NCBI RefSeq assembly: GCF_030160715.1
Contig: NZ_BSOW01000010.1
Span: 209,612 to 273,611, forward strand
DNA from: Bradyrhizobium iriomotense
GTDB lineage: Bacteria > Pseudomonadota > Alphaproteobacteria > Rhizobiales > Xanthobacteraceae
Length of the DNA: 64,000 nucleotides
Direction of reading: 5' to 3'
Every line of letters begins with the position of its first letter. Within the stretch, counting starts at the first letter, position 1. The position numbers were made by a program, and so were the translations under genes. The notes beneath the pieces are model-generated. The model was not told the origin of the DNA and did no database searches. It was given only the letters and a program-made list of their open reading frames with translations. Below are positions 44,077 to 51,986 of this stretch, piece after piece.

Positions 44077-44342
44077 CCCGGCCCGGGTCCGAGCTGGTTG
44101 AGGATCATCCGCTCCATCGTCTTCACCGATTGAAAATTTTCAGGTGTGATCGCGAGTTGCGGAAGGATGAGATCGAACTCGGCCTCGACCTTGAGCATCA
44201 GCTCGACCATGCCCATCGAGCTCAGTCCGATATCCACCAGCCGCGACTCCGGGTGGACGTCGGCGGTGATCGCGTTCTGCTGGAGGACGCTTCTGACGAC
44301 GGCTAGAACACGGTTCTGAACGTTGACGGTAAAGTCGTGCAT
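44073..44342 (-). CDS. Acyl carrier protein
   Basis: An 89-residue carrier protein with DIGLSSMGMVELMLKVE; the first Ser of LSSMG is the phosphopantetheine site. ATG at 44342 follows a GAG-rich stretch; the longer frame to 44477 has no family similarity. It is the first gene of the leftward half of the cluster. The motif is closer to carrier proteins of secondary metabolism than to the fatty-acid ACP. Confidence 0.85.
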   Translation of the reverse strand: MHDFTVNVQNRVLAVVRSVLQQNAITADVHPESRLVDIGLSSMGMVELMLKVEAEFDLILPQLAITPENFQSVKTMERMILNQLGPGPG

Positions 44343-44574
44343 CTCAACGGCCTCTGGCCGTGATCGGGCGTGATCACAATTGGGCGACGATACCCAACTG
44401 CTCTTCCGGTCAATAGCTCTGCTTCGGAGGTACCTCGCTCGGGAATGCAAGCTCCTTGACACCCACTTATGCGCCAACGACGCAGCCGGGGAAGTGGGCT
44501 AGTTGTCGATTTTGAGCGGAATTCATATCGACCTGGTTCGCGTCGTCCAACCGTGAAATGCGAAGGCTTTGGCC
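44343..44574. promoter_or_regulatory. Divergent intergenic region of the carrier-protein cluster
   Basis: This separates the leftward carrier/ligase genes from the rightward dehydrogenase gene. Bases 44409-44574 match the scar at 13044-13215. A short plus-strand ORF tail ends at 44502. Promoters for both halves must lie here. Confidence 0.5.
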
Positions 44575-45801
44575 ATGAGTGTGCAGGAAGTCCAGTTCCG
44601 CGACGTCGCCACCGAAATTGGCCGAGTAGGATTCTCCCCCGACGGCTCCTCGTTCCGGCAGCGGACGGCGAAGGTCGCGGAGGTCGCTGCGTCGGAGGCC
44701 GAGGCGGTCGATCGCGAGGCGCGGTTCCCGCGGAAGGCGATCGACGCGGCGCGCAAGGAGAGACTTCTCGGCGCCCAGATTCCGATCGAGTTCGGCGGAG
44801 AGGGTGCATCCATCTCCGAGGTGACCGATATGTGTTACGGGCTCGGCCGCGCCTGCGCGTCGGTCGGGATGATCTTCGCGATGCATCAGACAAAGATCGC
44901 GTGTCTGGTTCGCCACGGTGCGGGCAGCGGCTGGCACGAAAGTCTCATGCGCCGCGTGGCTACCGAACAGCTGCTGCTGGCATCGTCGACCACGGAAGGC
45001 CAGAACGGCGGAAACATACGGTTCAGCTCGGCCGCTGTGGAGCGCGCTGGCGCCGAGATTTCGCTGGTGCGCGATGCGACGGTGATTTCGTACGGCGCAG
45101 AGGCAGACGGCATCGTCACCGTCGCTCGCCGTTCCGACTCTGCCGCCGGATCCGATCAGGTGCTGCTGGCCATCACCCGCGACGATTATACGCTGGAACC
45201 CACTCTCGCGTGGGAGACGCTTGGCATGCGTGGGACCTGCAGCGCCGGGTTCAAGCTGAATTTCAGAGGCGCCGCGGACCAGATATTCCCGGTGGCATAC
45301 GAAAGGATCCATGCGCAGACGATGACGCCCGTCGCCCACCTGTGCTGGTCTTCGGTCTGGGCGGGGATCGCGGCTGCGGCGGCGGACCGAGCGCAGCTCT
45401 TTATCCGCAAGGCCGCCCGCGGGGCGGGCGGCAACATGCCTCCCGGCGCGGCGCATTTCACCGCTGCCAAGATGACGCTGACGAAACTGCGCGCCATCAT
45501 TGCCGCGAATCTCCAGTTCTATGAAGCTCGTGAACGGGACGAGCGCGCGCTGTCGTCCGTCGACTTCCAGTCCTCGATCAATCTTCTCAAGGTGGAGGCT
45601 TCAGAGCTCGCGGTCACCGCCGTCATGCACGCGATGCGCGCCTGCGGCCTGTCCGGTTATCGCAACGATACCGACGTAAGTATCGGTCGCCACCTGCGCG
45701 ACGTGCTTTCCGCTCCCATCATGATCAACAACGACCGCATCCTTGCCAACGTGGGTACCGCCACGCTGATGAGCGCCGTCCCGGAGACCCTGCGCGATTG
45801 A
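44575..45801 (+). CDS. Acyl-CoA dehydrogenase family protein
   Basis: A 408-residue flavoprotein of the acyl-CoA dehydrogenase fold: helical N-terminal domain (LLGAQIPIEFGGEGASISEV), the flavin-binding beta-domain (WETLGMRGTCSAGFKLNFRG) and a C-terminal helical domain (RACGLSGYRNDTDVSIGRHL). In place of the usual YEGT with catalytic Glu it has SAPIMINNDRI, so the base may differ or the reaction may not be a simple desaturation. It probably acts on an aminoacyl- or acyl-carrier thioester. The start ATG 44575 is preferred to TTG 44569. Confidence 0.85.
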   Translation: MSVQEVQFRDVATEIGRVGFSPDGSSFRQRTAKVAEVAASEAEAVDREARFPRKAIDAARKERLLGAQIPIEFGGEGASISEVTDMCYGLGRACASVGMIFAMHQTKIACLVRHGAGSGWHESLMRRVATEQLLLASSTTEGQNGGNIRFSSAAVERAGAEISLVRDATVISYGAEADGIVTVARRSDSAAGSDQVLLAITRDDYTLEPTLAWETLGMRGTCSAGFKLNFRGAADQIFPVAYERIHAQTMTPVAHLCWSSVWAGIAAAAADRAQLFIRKAARGAGGNMPPGAAHFTAAKMTLTKLRAIIAANLQFYEARERDERALSSVDFQSSINLLKVEASELAVTAVMHAMRACGLSGYRNDTDVSIGRHLRDVLSAPIMINNDRILANVGTATLMSAVPETLRD

Positions 45802-45834
45802 TATCTGGTCCAACGAAAGGAAATGAGGCTCGGC

Positions 45835-46788
45835 ATGAACCTAGCTATGTTTGCAGCACCGCCGCAATCCGCTTCGCGTCCGTCCGATCCGCTCGACCAT
45901 CTTACCGATTTGCTGTTCCACGAGATGGGCTCCCCTGGGGTCTATGGTCGTACCGCGCTCTATGAAGACGTCGTCGAGCGACTTGCAGTGCTGATCTCGC
46001 GGCATCGCGAGCCCGACACCGAGGTGATGCGTTTTCCCCCCGTCATGAATCGCGCACAGCTCGAGAGGTCGGGCTATCTGAAAAGCTTTCCGAACCTCTT
46101 GGGTTGCGTTTGCGGTTTGCACGGCACGGATAGTGAGATCCACGCCGCAGTCAGCCGCTTCGAGGCCGGCGGCGACTGGACGCAGTCGCTTTCACCGGCC
46201 GACCTCGTGCTGTCGCCAGCAGCCTGCTATCCGGTCTATCCGATCGCAGCGAGCCGCGGTCCCATGCCCGCAGGCGGTTGGCGTTTCGACGTAGCCGCCG
46301 ATTGCTTCCGCCGCGAGCCCTCGCACCATCTCGACCGGCTGCAGTCCTTCAGGATGCGTGAATTCGTCTGCATCGGCAGCCCTGATCAGGCCTTCGCGTT
46401 CCGGGAGCGTTGGATCGAGCGGGCACAGCAGATCGCTCGCGATCTCGGGCTGACCTTCAGGGTCGACGACGCCAGCGATCCGTTTTTCGGCCGGGTCGGC
46501 CAGATGATGGCGCTGAGCCAGAAGCAACTGTCGCTGAAATTCGAACTGCTGGTGCCTCTGCGCTCCGAGGAGCAGCCGACAGCCTGCATGAGCTTCAACT
46601 ATCACCGCGAACATTTCGGCGCCACCTGGGGCATCGTGGATGCGGCCGGCGAGCCGGCCCATACCGCCTGCGTGGCGTTCGGAATGGACCGTCTTGCGGT
46701 CGCCATGTTCCACACCCACGGCGGAAACACGACCCGCTGGCCGACCGCGGTGCGGGATCTGCTGGGCTTCCCGCGCAACGACCGCTAG
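45835..46788 (+). CDS. Amino acid--[acyl-carrier-protein] ligase (seryl-tRNA synthetase-like)
   Basis: A 317-residue truncated class II synthetase without a tRNA-binding arm. It has the family pattern PGVYGRTALYEDVVE, CFRREPSHHLDRLQSFRMRE (motif 2) and CVAFGMDRLAVAMFHTHG (motif 3). Counting from ATG 45835, the putative zinc ligands are Cys131, Glu176 and Cys279, the numbers I recall for the characterised Bradyrhizobium enzyme; this supports 45835 over 45823. Such enzymes adenylate glycine or alanine and transfer it to phosphopantetheine of a carrier protein, not to tRNA. Partner carriers are encoded nearby on the other strand. The amino acid used is not fixed by sequence inspection. Confidence 0.92.
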   Translation: MNLAMFAAPPQSASRPSDPLDHLTDLLFHEMGSPGVYGRTALYEDVVERLAVLISRHREPDTEVMRFPPVMNRAQLERSGYLKSFPNLLGCVCGLHGTDSEIHAAVSRFEAGGDWTQSLSPADLVLSPAACYPVYPIAASRGPMPAGGWRFDVAADCFRREPSHHLDRLQSFRMREFVCIGSPDQAFAFRERWIERAQQIARDLGLTFRVDDASDPFFGRVGQMMALSQKQLSLKFELLVPLRSEEQPTACMSFNYHREHFGATWGIVDAAGEPAHTACVAFGMDRLAVAMFHTHGGNTTRWPTAVRDLLGFPRNDR

Positions 46789-46814
46789 GCGGCGTCGGAA
46801 TTGGAGGATCTGCG

Positions 46815-48146
46815 ATGCGCCAGGGACATCCCGAGATCGCCCGGGATCGGCGAGCCGAAGGACCCTCTTCCATGAGACGAGAGACCATCGCCGTCCACGG
46901 CGGCTTCAAGGACGATCCGGCCACCAAGGCCGTCGCCGTACCGATCTATCAGACCGCCTCGTACGCATTCGACAGCGCCGATCATGGAGCCGCGCTCTTC
47001 AACCTTGAAGTGGACGGCTTCCGCTACACGCGGATCGGCAATCCGACCAATGCGGTGCTTGAGAGCCGCGTAGCCGCCTTGGAAGGAGGCATCGAGGCAC
47101 TCAGCGTGGCCTGTGGTCAGGCCGCGGTGAACTACGCGGTCGTCAATATCGCGGAGATGGGCACCAACATCGTCTCGGTCCCGCAGCTCTACGGAACCAC
47201 GCATACTCTGTTCGCGCACATCCTGCCGAGGCAGGGCATTACGGTCCGCTTTTCAGAAGACGACGGGCCGGCGAGCGTGGAAAGACTGATCGACGACGAT
47301 ACGAGGGCGGTGTTCTGCGAGAGCGTCGGAAATCCGGCCGGAAACGTCTGCGACATCGAAGCGATGGCCGAGGTCGCGCACCGGCACGGCGTGCCGCTGA
47401 TCGTCGACAACACGGTGCCGACACCGATCCTGCTCCGGCCGATCGAATATGGCGCAGACATCGTCGTGGAGTCGCTGACGAAATTCATGGGCGGGCATGG
47501 CACTACGCTCGGTGGAATCATCGTCGACGGCGGCAGGTTCCCGTGGGCGGAGCATCGCCGGCGCTTCCCGATGATGAACGAGCCGGAGAAATCGTACCAC
47601 GGGCTGGTCTTCGCTGAGCGCTACGGAGCTGCTGCGTACATTGCGCGTTGCCGCGCCGTGTCCCAGAGGACCACCGGCGCCGTCCTGGCGCCAATGAACG
47701 CTTTCCTGCTGCTCCAGGGCATCGAAAGCGTCGCGCTGCGGATCGAGCGGCACGTCGATAATGGCGAGAAGGTCGCGCAGTTCTTGCGCAATCACCGCGG
47801 TGTCGGGTGGGTGAATTATGCCGGCTTTCACGACAGCCCCTATTACGCGCTGACACAGAAATATCTGGGCGGCCGGGCGTGTTCGCTGCTGACTTTCGGC
47901 GTGGCTGGCGGCTTCGAGGCGGGCAAGCGGTTCTACGACGCGCTGAAGCTCTGCAAGCGGCTGGTCAATATTGGCGACGCGAAATCGCTCGCCTGCCACC
48001 CCGCATCGACCACGCATCGGCAAATGTCGCCCGGAGAGCAGGAGAAAGCCGGCGTGCGGCCCGAGATGATCAGGCTGAGCGTCGGGATCGAACATATCGA
48101 CGACATCATCGCGGATCTCGATCAGGCCCTCGGTGCTGCGAATTGA
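46815..48146 (+). CDS. O-acylhomoserine sulfhydrylase-type PLP enzyme
   Basis: A 443-residue Cys/Met-metabolism PLP enzyme. It has YTRIGNPTNAVLESRVAALE, the DNT motif in VDNTVPTP and the PLP-lysine in ESLTKFMGGHGT (Lys223). The long C-terminal part with TQKYLGGRACSLLTFG and HPASTTHRQMSPGEQ is the MetY (O-acetylhomoserine sulfhydrylase) type. It would replace the acyl group of O-acylhomoserine with a nucleophile, sulfide or another. ATG at 46815 follows GGAGG by seven bases; the frame open from 46410 overlaps the previous gene. The next gene encodes a matching homoserine acyltransferase. Confidence 0.88.
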   Translation: MRQGHPEIARDRRAEGPSSMRRETIAVHGGFKDDPATKAVAVPIYQTASYAFDSADHGAALFNLEVDGFRYTRIGNPTNAVLESRVAALEGGIEALSVACGQAAVNYAVVNIAEMGTNIVSVPQLYGTTHTLFAHILPRQGITVRFSEDDGPASVERLIDDDTRAVFCESVGNPAGNVCDIEAMAEVAHRHGVPLIVDNTVPTPILLRPIEYGADIVVESLTKFMGGHGTTLGGIIVDGGRFPWAEHRRRFPMMNEPEKSYHGLVFAERYGAAAYIARCRAVSQRTTGAVLAPMNAFLLLQGIESVALRIERHVDNGEKVAQFLRNHRGVGWVNYAGFHDSPYYALTQKYLGGRACSLLTFGVAGGFEAGKRFYDALKLCKRLVNIGDAKSLACHPASTTHRQMSPGEQEKAGVRPEMIRLSVGIEHIDDIIADLDQALGAAN

Positions 48147-48173
48147 TGTTTCGTCAAACATGAAGGCATTCCG

Positions 48174-49358
48174 ATGCCAGTTCTAATCGATATCGACTCC
48201 GACGACCACCATCTCTTTTTGCGAGCGCGGAGCGGAGCCGGCGCCGCTGTTGCGTCGCCGGCAAATCGGGTGGAGTGCCTCGACATCGGGCTCATCAACA
48301 ATATGTCGGATGCTGCCTTGATGTCGACCGAGCGCCAGCTGTTCGACCTGCTTGATGCGGCGGCGGGACGCCTTTTCGTCAGGCTGCATTTCTACACGAT
48401 GGAGGCGACCCCACGTCTGGAATGGGGGCGCGATTACGTGCGTCGATATTACCGTGGCATCGACGAGCTGCTGAGCCGGCGCCTGGACGGGATGATCGTG
48501 ACGGGGGCCGAACCCAGAACCGCCAGCCTCTCGGACGAGCCATATTGGAACACGTTCGTTCAGGTCGCCGACTGGGCCAAGGAGAATACCGTGTCATCGG
48601 TGTTTTCCTGTCTGGCCGTCCATGGGGTCGTCCTGCATCTGGACGGCGTTGCGCGCCACAAGCTGCCTGCCAAATGCATCGGTGTCTTCGCCCAAACGAA
48701 GAAAAGAAATCATCCCCTGATGCACGACGTTCCGGCGACTTTCAGAATACCGCACGCTCGCTGGAACGGGGTGCAGGAGGAAACTCTCGAGAGTTGCGGA
48801 TACTCCGTTCTCACAGAGTCGGCGGAGGCCGGCGTCGACTGCTTCGTCAAGCAGCAGAAGAACAGTCTTTTCGTTCATTTCCAAGGCCATCCGGAATACG
48901 AAACCCGGACCCTGCTGGGCGAATATAGAAGAGACATGGGTCGTTTCCTCCGCGGGGAGAACGAAGTCTGTCCGACGATACCGACAGGTTATTTCAACGA
49001 GGAGGCGGCAGAGATACTGATCGCTTTCCGACAGAAAGCCTTGTCCGACAGAAACCCGGAGCTTTTCGCCGATTTTCCAGCCGATCAAGCGGCGAAGGAT
49101 CTCAGCAACGCCTGGCATCTGCCGGCCAAGCGCATATACCGCAACTGGTTGCAGTACATGATGTCGCAGCGAGTTGGACGTTCAAAGCCGTTGGGGACGC
49201 GAGAAGCGGCTCTCTCCGCAACCGGAATGCCGGCGCGTCGCCATGGACGCAAGTTGGTTGCCGCTCGATCCGCGCGCCTGGCGCGCTCGCCAAGCCTGAT
49301 GACCAAGAGGCAGCCCGCTGTCAGCAGTGAGAGCTCGGATCATGATCCGATGCCGTGA
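48174..49358 (+). CDS. MetA-like homoserine O-acyltransferase
   Basis: A 394-residue member of the MetA/homoserine O-succinyltransferase family. Residues 35-340 hold the fold, with NNMSDAALMSTERQLFDLL, GAEP, the nucleophile Cys146 in FSCLAVHG and His239/Glu241 in GHPEYE. The WGAQ part around the usual nucleophile is replaced by SCLAVHG, so the acceptor site may differ from canonical MetA. A basic tail of about 50 residues is extra. It would provide the O-acyl amino acid for the PLP enzyme encoded 27 bp upstream. Confidence 0.85.
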   Translation: MPVLIDIDSDDHHLFLRARSGAGAAVASPANRVECLDIGLINNMSDAALMSTERQLFDLLDAAAGRLFVRLHFYTMEATPRLEWGRDYVRRYYRGIDELLSRRLDGMIVTGAEPRTASLSDEPYWNTFVQVADWAKENTVSSVFSCLAVHGVVLHLDGVARHKLPAKCIGVFAQTKKRNHPLMHDVPATFRIPHARWNGVQEETLESCGYSVLTESAEAGVDCFVKQQKNSLFVHFQGHPEYETRTLLGEYRRDMGRFLRGENEVCPTIPTGYFNEEAAEILIAFRQKALSDRNPELFADFPADQAAKDLSNAWHLPAKRIYRNWLQYMMSQRVGRSKPLGTREAALSATGMPARRHGRKLVAARSARLARSPSLMTKRQPAVSSESSDHDPMP

Positions 49359-49746
49359 AATAGGAACAGCCGATCTTGGCGCCATCGTCGATCTTCTGAC
49401 ATGCTGTTTTCCGATCCGCTCGCGCGACTACTGGATCGACGGACCACGGCGTCTGTCCGTGCGCGAGAGGCCCGCCAGTTTGCCGCGTTTCGGCTACATG
49501 CTCGAGCATGACCGGACGCCCGTCGGCGCTCCGTTGTCGATTCACACCGCACGGAAAGATGGCGGCCGTACCTCGATCGGCCACTTCCTGCTCTGGCGCG
49601 GCCGAATCTCCGTCGCTCTCGACGCCAACGGCCGCATGAAGGGCCTAGTCGGGCTCTACAGGGAACGCCGCAAATACTTCAAGGGTCCGCATCGCCCCAG
49701 GCTTGCCGATCTGTCGGATTCTGAACTGGCGATCTACGGACCATAA
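49342..49746 (+). CDS. Short GNAT-like protein, possibly truncated
   Basis: A 134-residue product. The first 75 residues (MIRCREIGTADLGAIVDLL, then SLPRFGYMLEHDRTPVGAPL) look like the start of a GNAT N-acetyltransferase. The acetyl-CoA-binding Q/RxxGxG/A segment is not found, and the second half (LVGLYRERRKYFKGPHRPRL) looks like the family's end, so a central part may have been lost. It overlaps the MetA-like gene by 17 bases. It may be inactive. Confidence 0.5.
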   Translation: MIRCREIGTADLGAIVDLLTCCFPIRSRDYWIDGPRRLSVRERPASLPRFGYMLEHDRTPVGAPLSIHTARKDGGRTSIGHFLLWRGRISVALDANGRMKGLVGLYRERRKYFKGPHRPRLADLSDSELAIYGP

Positions 49747-49774
49747 CTCGGTCGTCCCAGAATGGAGGTTCGTC

Positions 49775-50662
49775 ATGGTTCCCGACGCCAAGTCCGTCAG
49801 CCATTCGAGGACACTGACATTCTTCCAGGGCAAGTGGCACGAAGGAAACGTGCCGATCATGGGGCCGCGCACCCATGGGCTCTGGCTCGCATCGACCATC
49901 TTCGATGGCGGGCGTGCTTTTGAAGGCGTTACACCCGACCTCGATCGTCATTGCGCCCGCGTCAATCAATCTGCGGTCAACTTCGGGCTCAAGCCGATCG
50001 TCGATCTCGGCACGTGGCTCGGACTGGCGCGTGAAGGCATCGCCCGTTTCCCGGCCAATGCCGAACTCTACATCCGTCCGATGTACTGGCCGCAGAACGG
50101 CATCGGCGGCGGCGTGCTGTTCGATCCGGAAACGACGGACTGGTGCCTTTGCATCTACGACGCGCCGATCCCGCAGCCCGTCGGCAGCGCGATTACGCTG
50201 TCGCCGTTCCGCAGGCCGACCGCCGAATGCGCACCGGCCGATGTCAAGGCCTCCTGTCTTTACCCGAACAGCTCCCGTGCGCTCATGGAGGCCGCCTCGC
50301 GCGGCTTCCAGAATTGCCTGATGCTGGACATGCTCGGCAACGTCGCGGAGTTCGGCAATTCCAACGTGTTCATGGCGAAAGACGGCGTTGTCTATACGCC
50401 GGCGCCGAATGGCACCTTCCTGAACGGAATCACGCGGCAGCGCGTGATCGAACTTTTGCGCGATGACGGCACCACGGTGATTGAGGCAACGCTGCGCTAC
50501 GCCGACTTCGTCACTGCGGACGAGATCTTTTCGACCGGCAATTTCGCCAAGGTCGCACCCGTGATCAGGATCGACGACCGGCAGCTCATGCCCGGGCGCT
50601 TTTATGCGCGTGCACGAAAGCTGTATTGGGACTTCGCCCACGGGGTGAAGCTCGCGGCGTGA
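49775..50662 (+). CDS. Class IV aminotransferase (BCAT / D-amino acid type)
   Basis: A 295-residue fold-type IV PLP aminotransferase. It has FDGGRAFEGVTPDLDRHCAR, RPMYWP, the PLP-Lys in DVKASCLYPNSSRAL, NVAEFGNSNVFM and TPAPNGTFLNGITRQRVIEL. It transfers amino groups between branched-chain or related amino acids and keto acids. ATG at 49775 follows TGGAGG; the frame's earlier start at 49703 lies in the previous gene. As the last gene of the rightward half, it may form the amino acid that is loaded on the carrier. Confidence 0.9.
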   Translation: MVPDAKSVSHSRTLTFFQGKWHEGNVPIMGPRTHGLWLASTIFDGGRAFEGVTPDLDRHCARVNQSAVNFGLKPIVDLGTWLGLAREGIARFPANAELYIRPMYWPQNGIGGGVLFDPETTDWCLCIYDAPIPQPVGSAITLSPFRRPTAECAPADVKASCLYPNSSRALMEAASRGFQNCLMLDMLGNVAEFGNSNVFMAKDGVVYTPAPNGTFLNGITRQRVIELLRDDGTTVIEATLRYADFVTADEIFSTGNFAKVAPVIRIDDRQLMPGRFYARARKLYWDFAHGVKLAA

Positions 50663-51333
50663 GGGGGGATGTGCCGCTGAAGTGCCGGCGATTGGTCATC
50701 GCGGCGTCGCCCGTTGTCCATGGTACAGAATTACCGGATTCGGCAAATCAATATGATACCGTGCGCGCTGCAGGGAAGGCCGCCCTGCAAGCGAGAGTCG
50801 ACGCTCCGCTTTGCGCCGTAAGACCCTACGCCATCGCAACAGGGCGACGTGTGGCTGGCTCTTGCAATCGGGAAAAATATCCAGTTGCGATGCAGGCATG
50901 CCTCCATCCTCTGCGCGTGTCCCATGCCCAGGCGCGTCGTCTACCTTGCCCTTGCCCCTTTCAGCTGCTCAACGCCGCCATGCAGAGCTCCGTATGTTTA
51001 CGGTGAAGGGATTGTTCTCCCGGTGGTTAACGGCAGCCGACGCGCGCGTTCAAGGAGATTTGCAATCTTCATTTGTCATGCATGGCGACTTCCTCGCAGC
51101 GAATTTTTCGCCATTCCGTGAAGCTCTTACGCGCGTTGAGCGCAACGCGGCGAACACAAGAGCTCCGGCGCAAACACCTCAAAACAGTTGAGGTGGGAAT
51201 ATCCGGCAATTTCGGGCTACTCCCGGAAATCACAGCCGTCGTGATGATCGCCAGCTTATAAATACATCTGTCGGCACCGGCCTTTCTCTGCCGTCGATGT
51301 GCAAATTCATCTTCAAAGAAGGGATTTTCTCCT
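50663..51333. other. Intergenic region before the pilus locus
   Basis: About 0.67 kb with no supported gene. The last 100 bases are A+T-richer (TTATAAATAC near 51257) and likely hold the pilin promoter. Short frames here lack family patterns. Confidence 0.45.
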
Positions 51334-51543
51334 ATGTTAACGTATTACATCAAGACCACGGAAGCCCTGAAGCGTCTGCGCGAGGACCAGGACGGCGTGG
51401 TGTCGTTCGAGTACATCATTGTCGCGGCTTGCATCATCGGCGCGGTGGTTGCTGCATTCGGTACCGGTACTGGTGGTGCAATCGCGACGGCGCTGACTGG
51501 CGGGATCGCCGCTATCACCGCTGCTTTCACTGCGGCCGTGTAA
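51334..51543 (+). CDS. Flp-family type IVb pilin, copy 1
   Basis: A 69-residue Flp pilin. After a short basic leader with RLREDQDG it has the cleavage site G before VVSFEYIIVAACIIGAVVAA: Glu at +5 and Tyr at +6 are the hallmark of Flp pilins. The mature protein is a single hydrophobic helix with an Ala/Thr-rich tail. CpaA encoded downstream should process it. It is 70 to 80 percent like the second copy by eye. Confidence 0.93.
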   Translation: MLTYYIKTTEALKRLREDQDGVVSFEYIIVAACIIGAVVAAFGTGTGGAIATALTGGIAAITAAFTAAV

Positions 51544-51563
51544 CACAGGCATCTCGCCCCAGA

Positions 51564-51587
51564 GGGGGGCATGGGAATCTGCCCCCC
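51564..51587 (+). terminator. Stem-loop after pilin 1
   Basis: GGGGGGCA (51564-51571) pairs with TGCCCCCC (51580-51587) around an 8-base loop. No T-run follows, so it may stabilise or partly end the pilin mRNA. The same structure follows pilin 2. Confidence 0.6.
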
Positions 51588-51610
51588 ACTTTATGCGGCC
51601 TGCATTCAAG

Positions 51611-51645
51611 AATTGGATTGCTCCCATAGCCTCGCTTCTGAACGT
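51611..51645 (+). pseudogene. Remnant of the cpaA 5-prime end in the pilin spacer
   Basis: ATTGGATTGCTCCCATAGCC and the following CTCGCTTCT match GTTGGATTGTTTCCATAATC and CTCGTTTCT at the start of cpaA (51989-52022). This indicates that pilin 2 arose by tandem duplication of pilin plus the beginning of cpaA. Confidence 0.65.
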
Positions 51646-51675
51646 CCTGCCTTCGGGCAAAGAAGGATTCCTCCT

Positions 51676-51885
51676 ATGTTGAGTTATTACGTTAAGTCTG
51701 TCGACGCATTGAAGCGTCTGCGCACGGACGAGGGCGGCGTGGTGTCGTTCGAGTACATTATTGTCGCGGCTTGCATCATCGGCGCAGTGTCTGCTGCGTT
51801 CGGTACCGGAGCTACTGGTGGTCTCGGGACCGCGCTGAGTGGCGCGCTCGCCGTTGTCACCGCCGCTTTCACTGCAGCCGTATAA
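51676..51885 (+). CDS. Flp-family type IVb pilin, copy 2
   Basis: A 69-residue paralogue of pilin 1, with the same leader type (RLRTDEGG), cleavage site and VVSFEYIIVAACIIGAVSAA helix. Differences lie mainly in the leader and the C-terminal Gly/Ala region. ATG at 51676 follows AAAGAAGGA, as in copy 1. It may be a second structural subunit or a variant. Confidence 0.92.
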   Translation: MLSYYVKSVDALKRLRTDEGGVVSFEYIIVAACIIGAVSAAFGTGATGGLGTALSGALAVVTAAFTAAV

Positions 51886-51906
51886 TGCAGACGTCTTGCT
51901 CCCTAA

Positions 51907-51938
51907 GGGCGGCATCGGAATCTGCCTCCCACTGTTTT
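51907..51938 (+). terminator. Stem-loop with T-run after pilin 2
   Basis: GGGCGGCA (51907-51914) pairs, with one mismatch, with TGCCTCCC (51923-51930), followed by ACTGTTTTT. It is the counterpart of the stem-loop after pilin 1 and probably reduces read-through into cpaA. Confidence 0.65.
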
Positions 51939-51986
51939 TGAGGCATGTATTTGAACGTGCCCCGCTGTTTTTAAGGCGTGCGTTTG

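Noticed and set aside
45835..46788. Truncated seryl-tRNA synthetase pseudogene
   Set aside because: Class II motifs and all three zinc ligands are intact and the size fits the carrier-protein ligases that naturally lack the tRNA-binding domain.
46410..46814. Upstream part of the PLP-enzyme frame
   Set aside because: Runs inside the aa:CP ligase gene in another frame; the start at 46815 has a strong ribosome site.
46815..50662. Rhizobitoxine (rtx) gene cluster
   Set aside because: The mix of enzymes is reminiscent, but RtxA is a single aminotransferase/sulfhydrylase fusion and the desaturase RtxC is not seen here.
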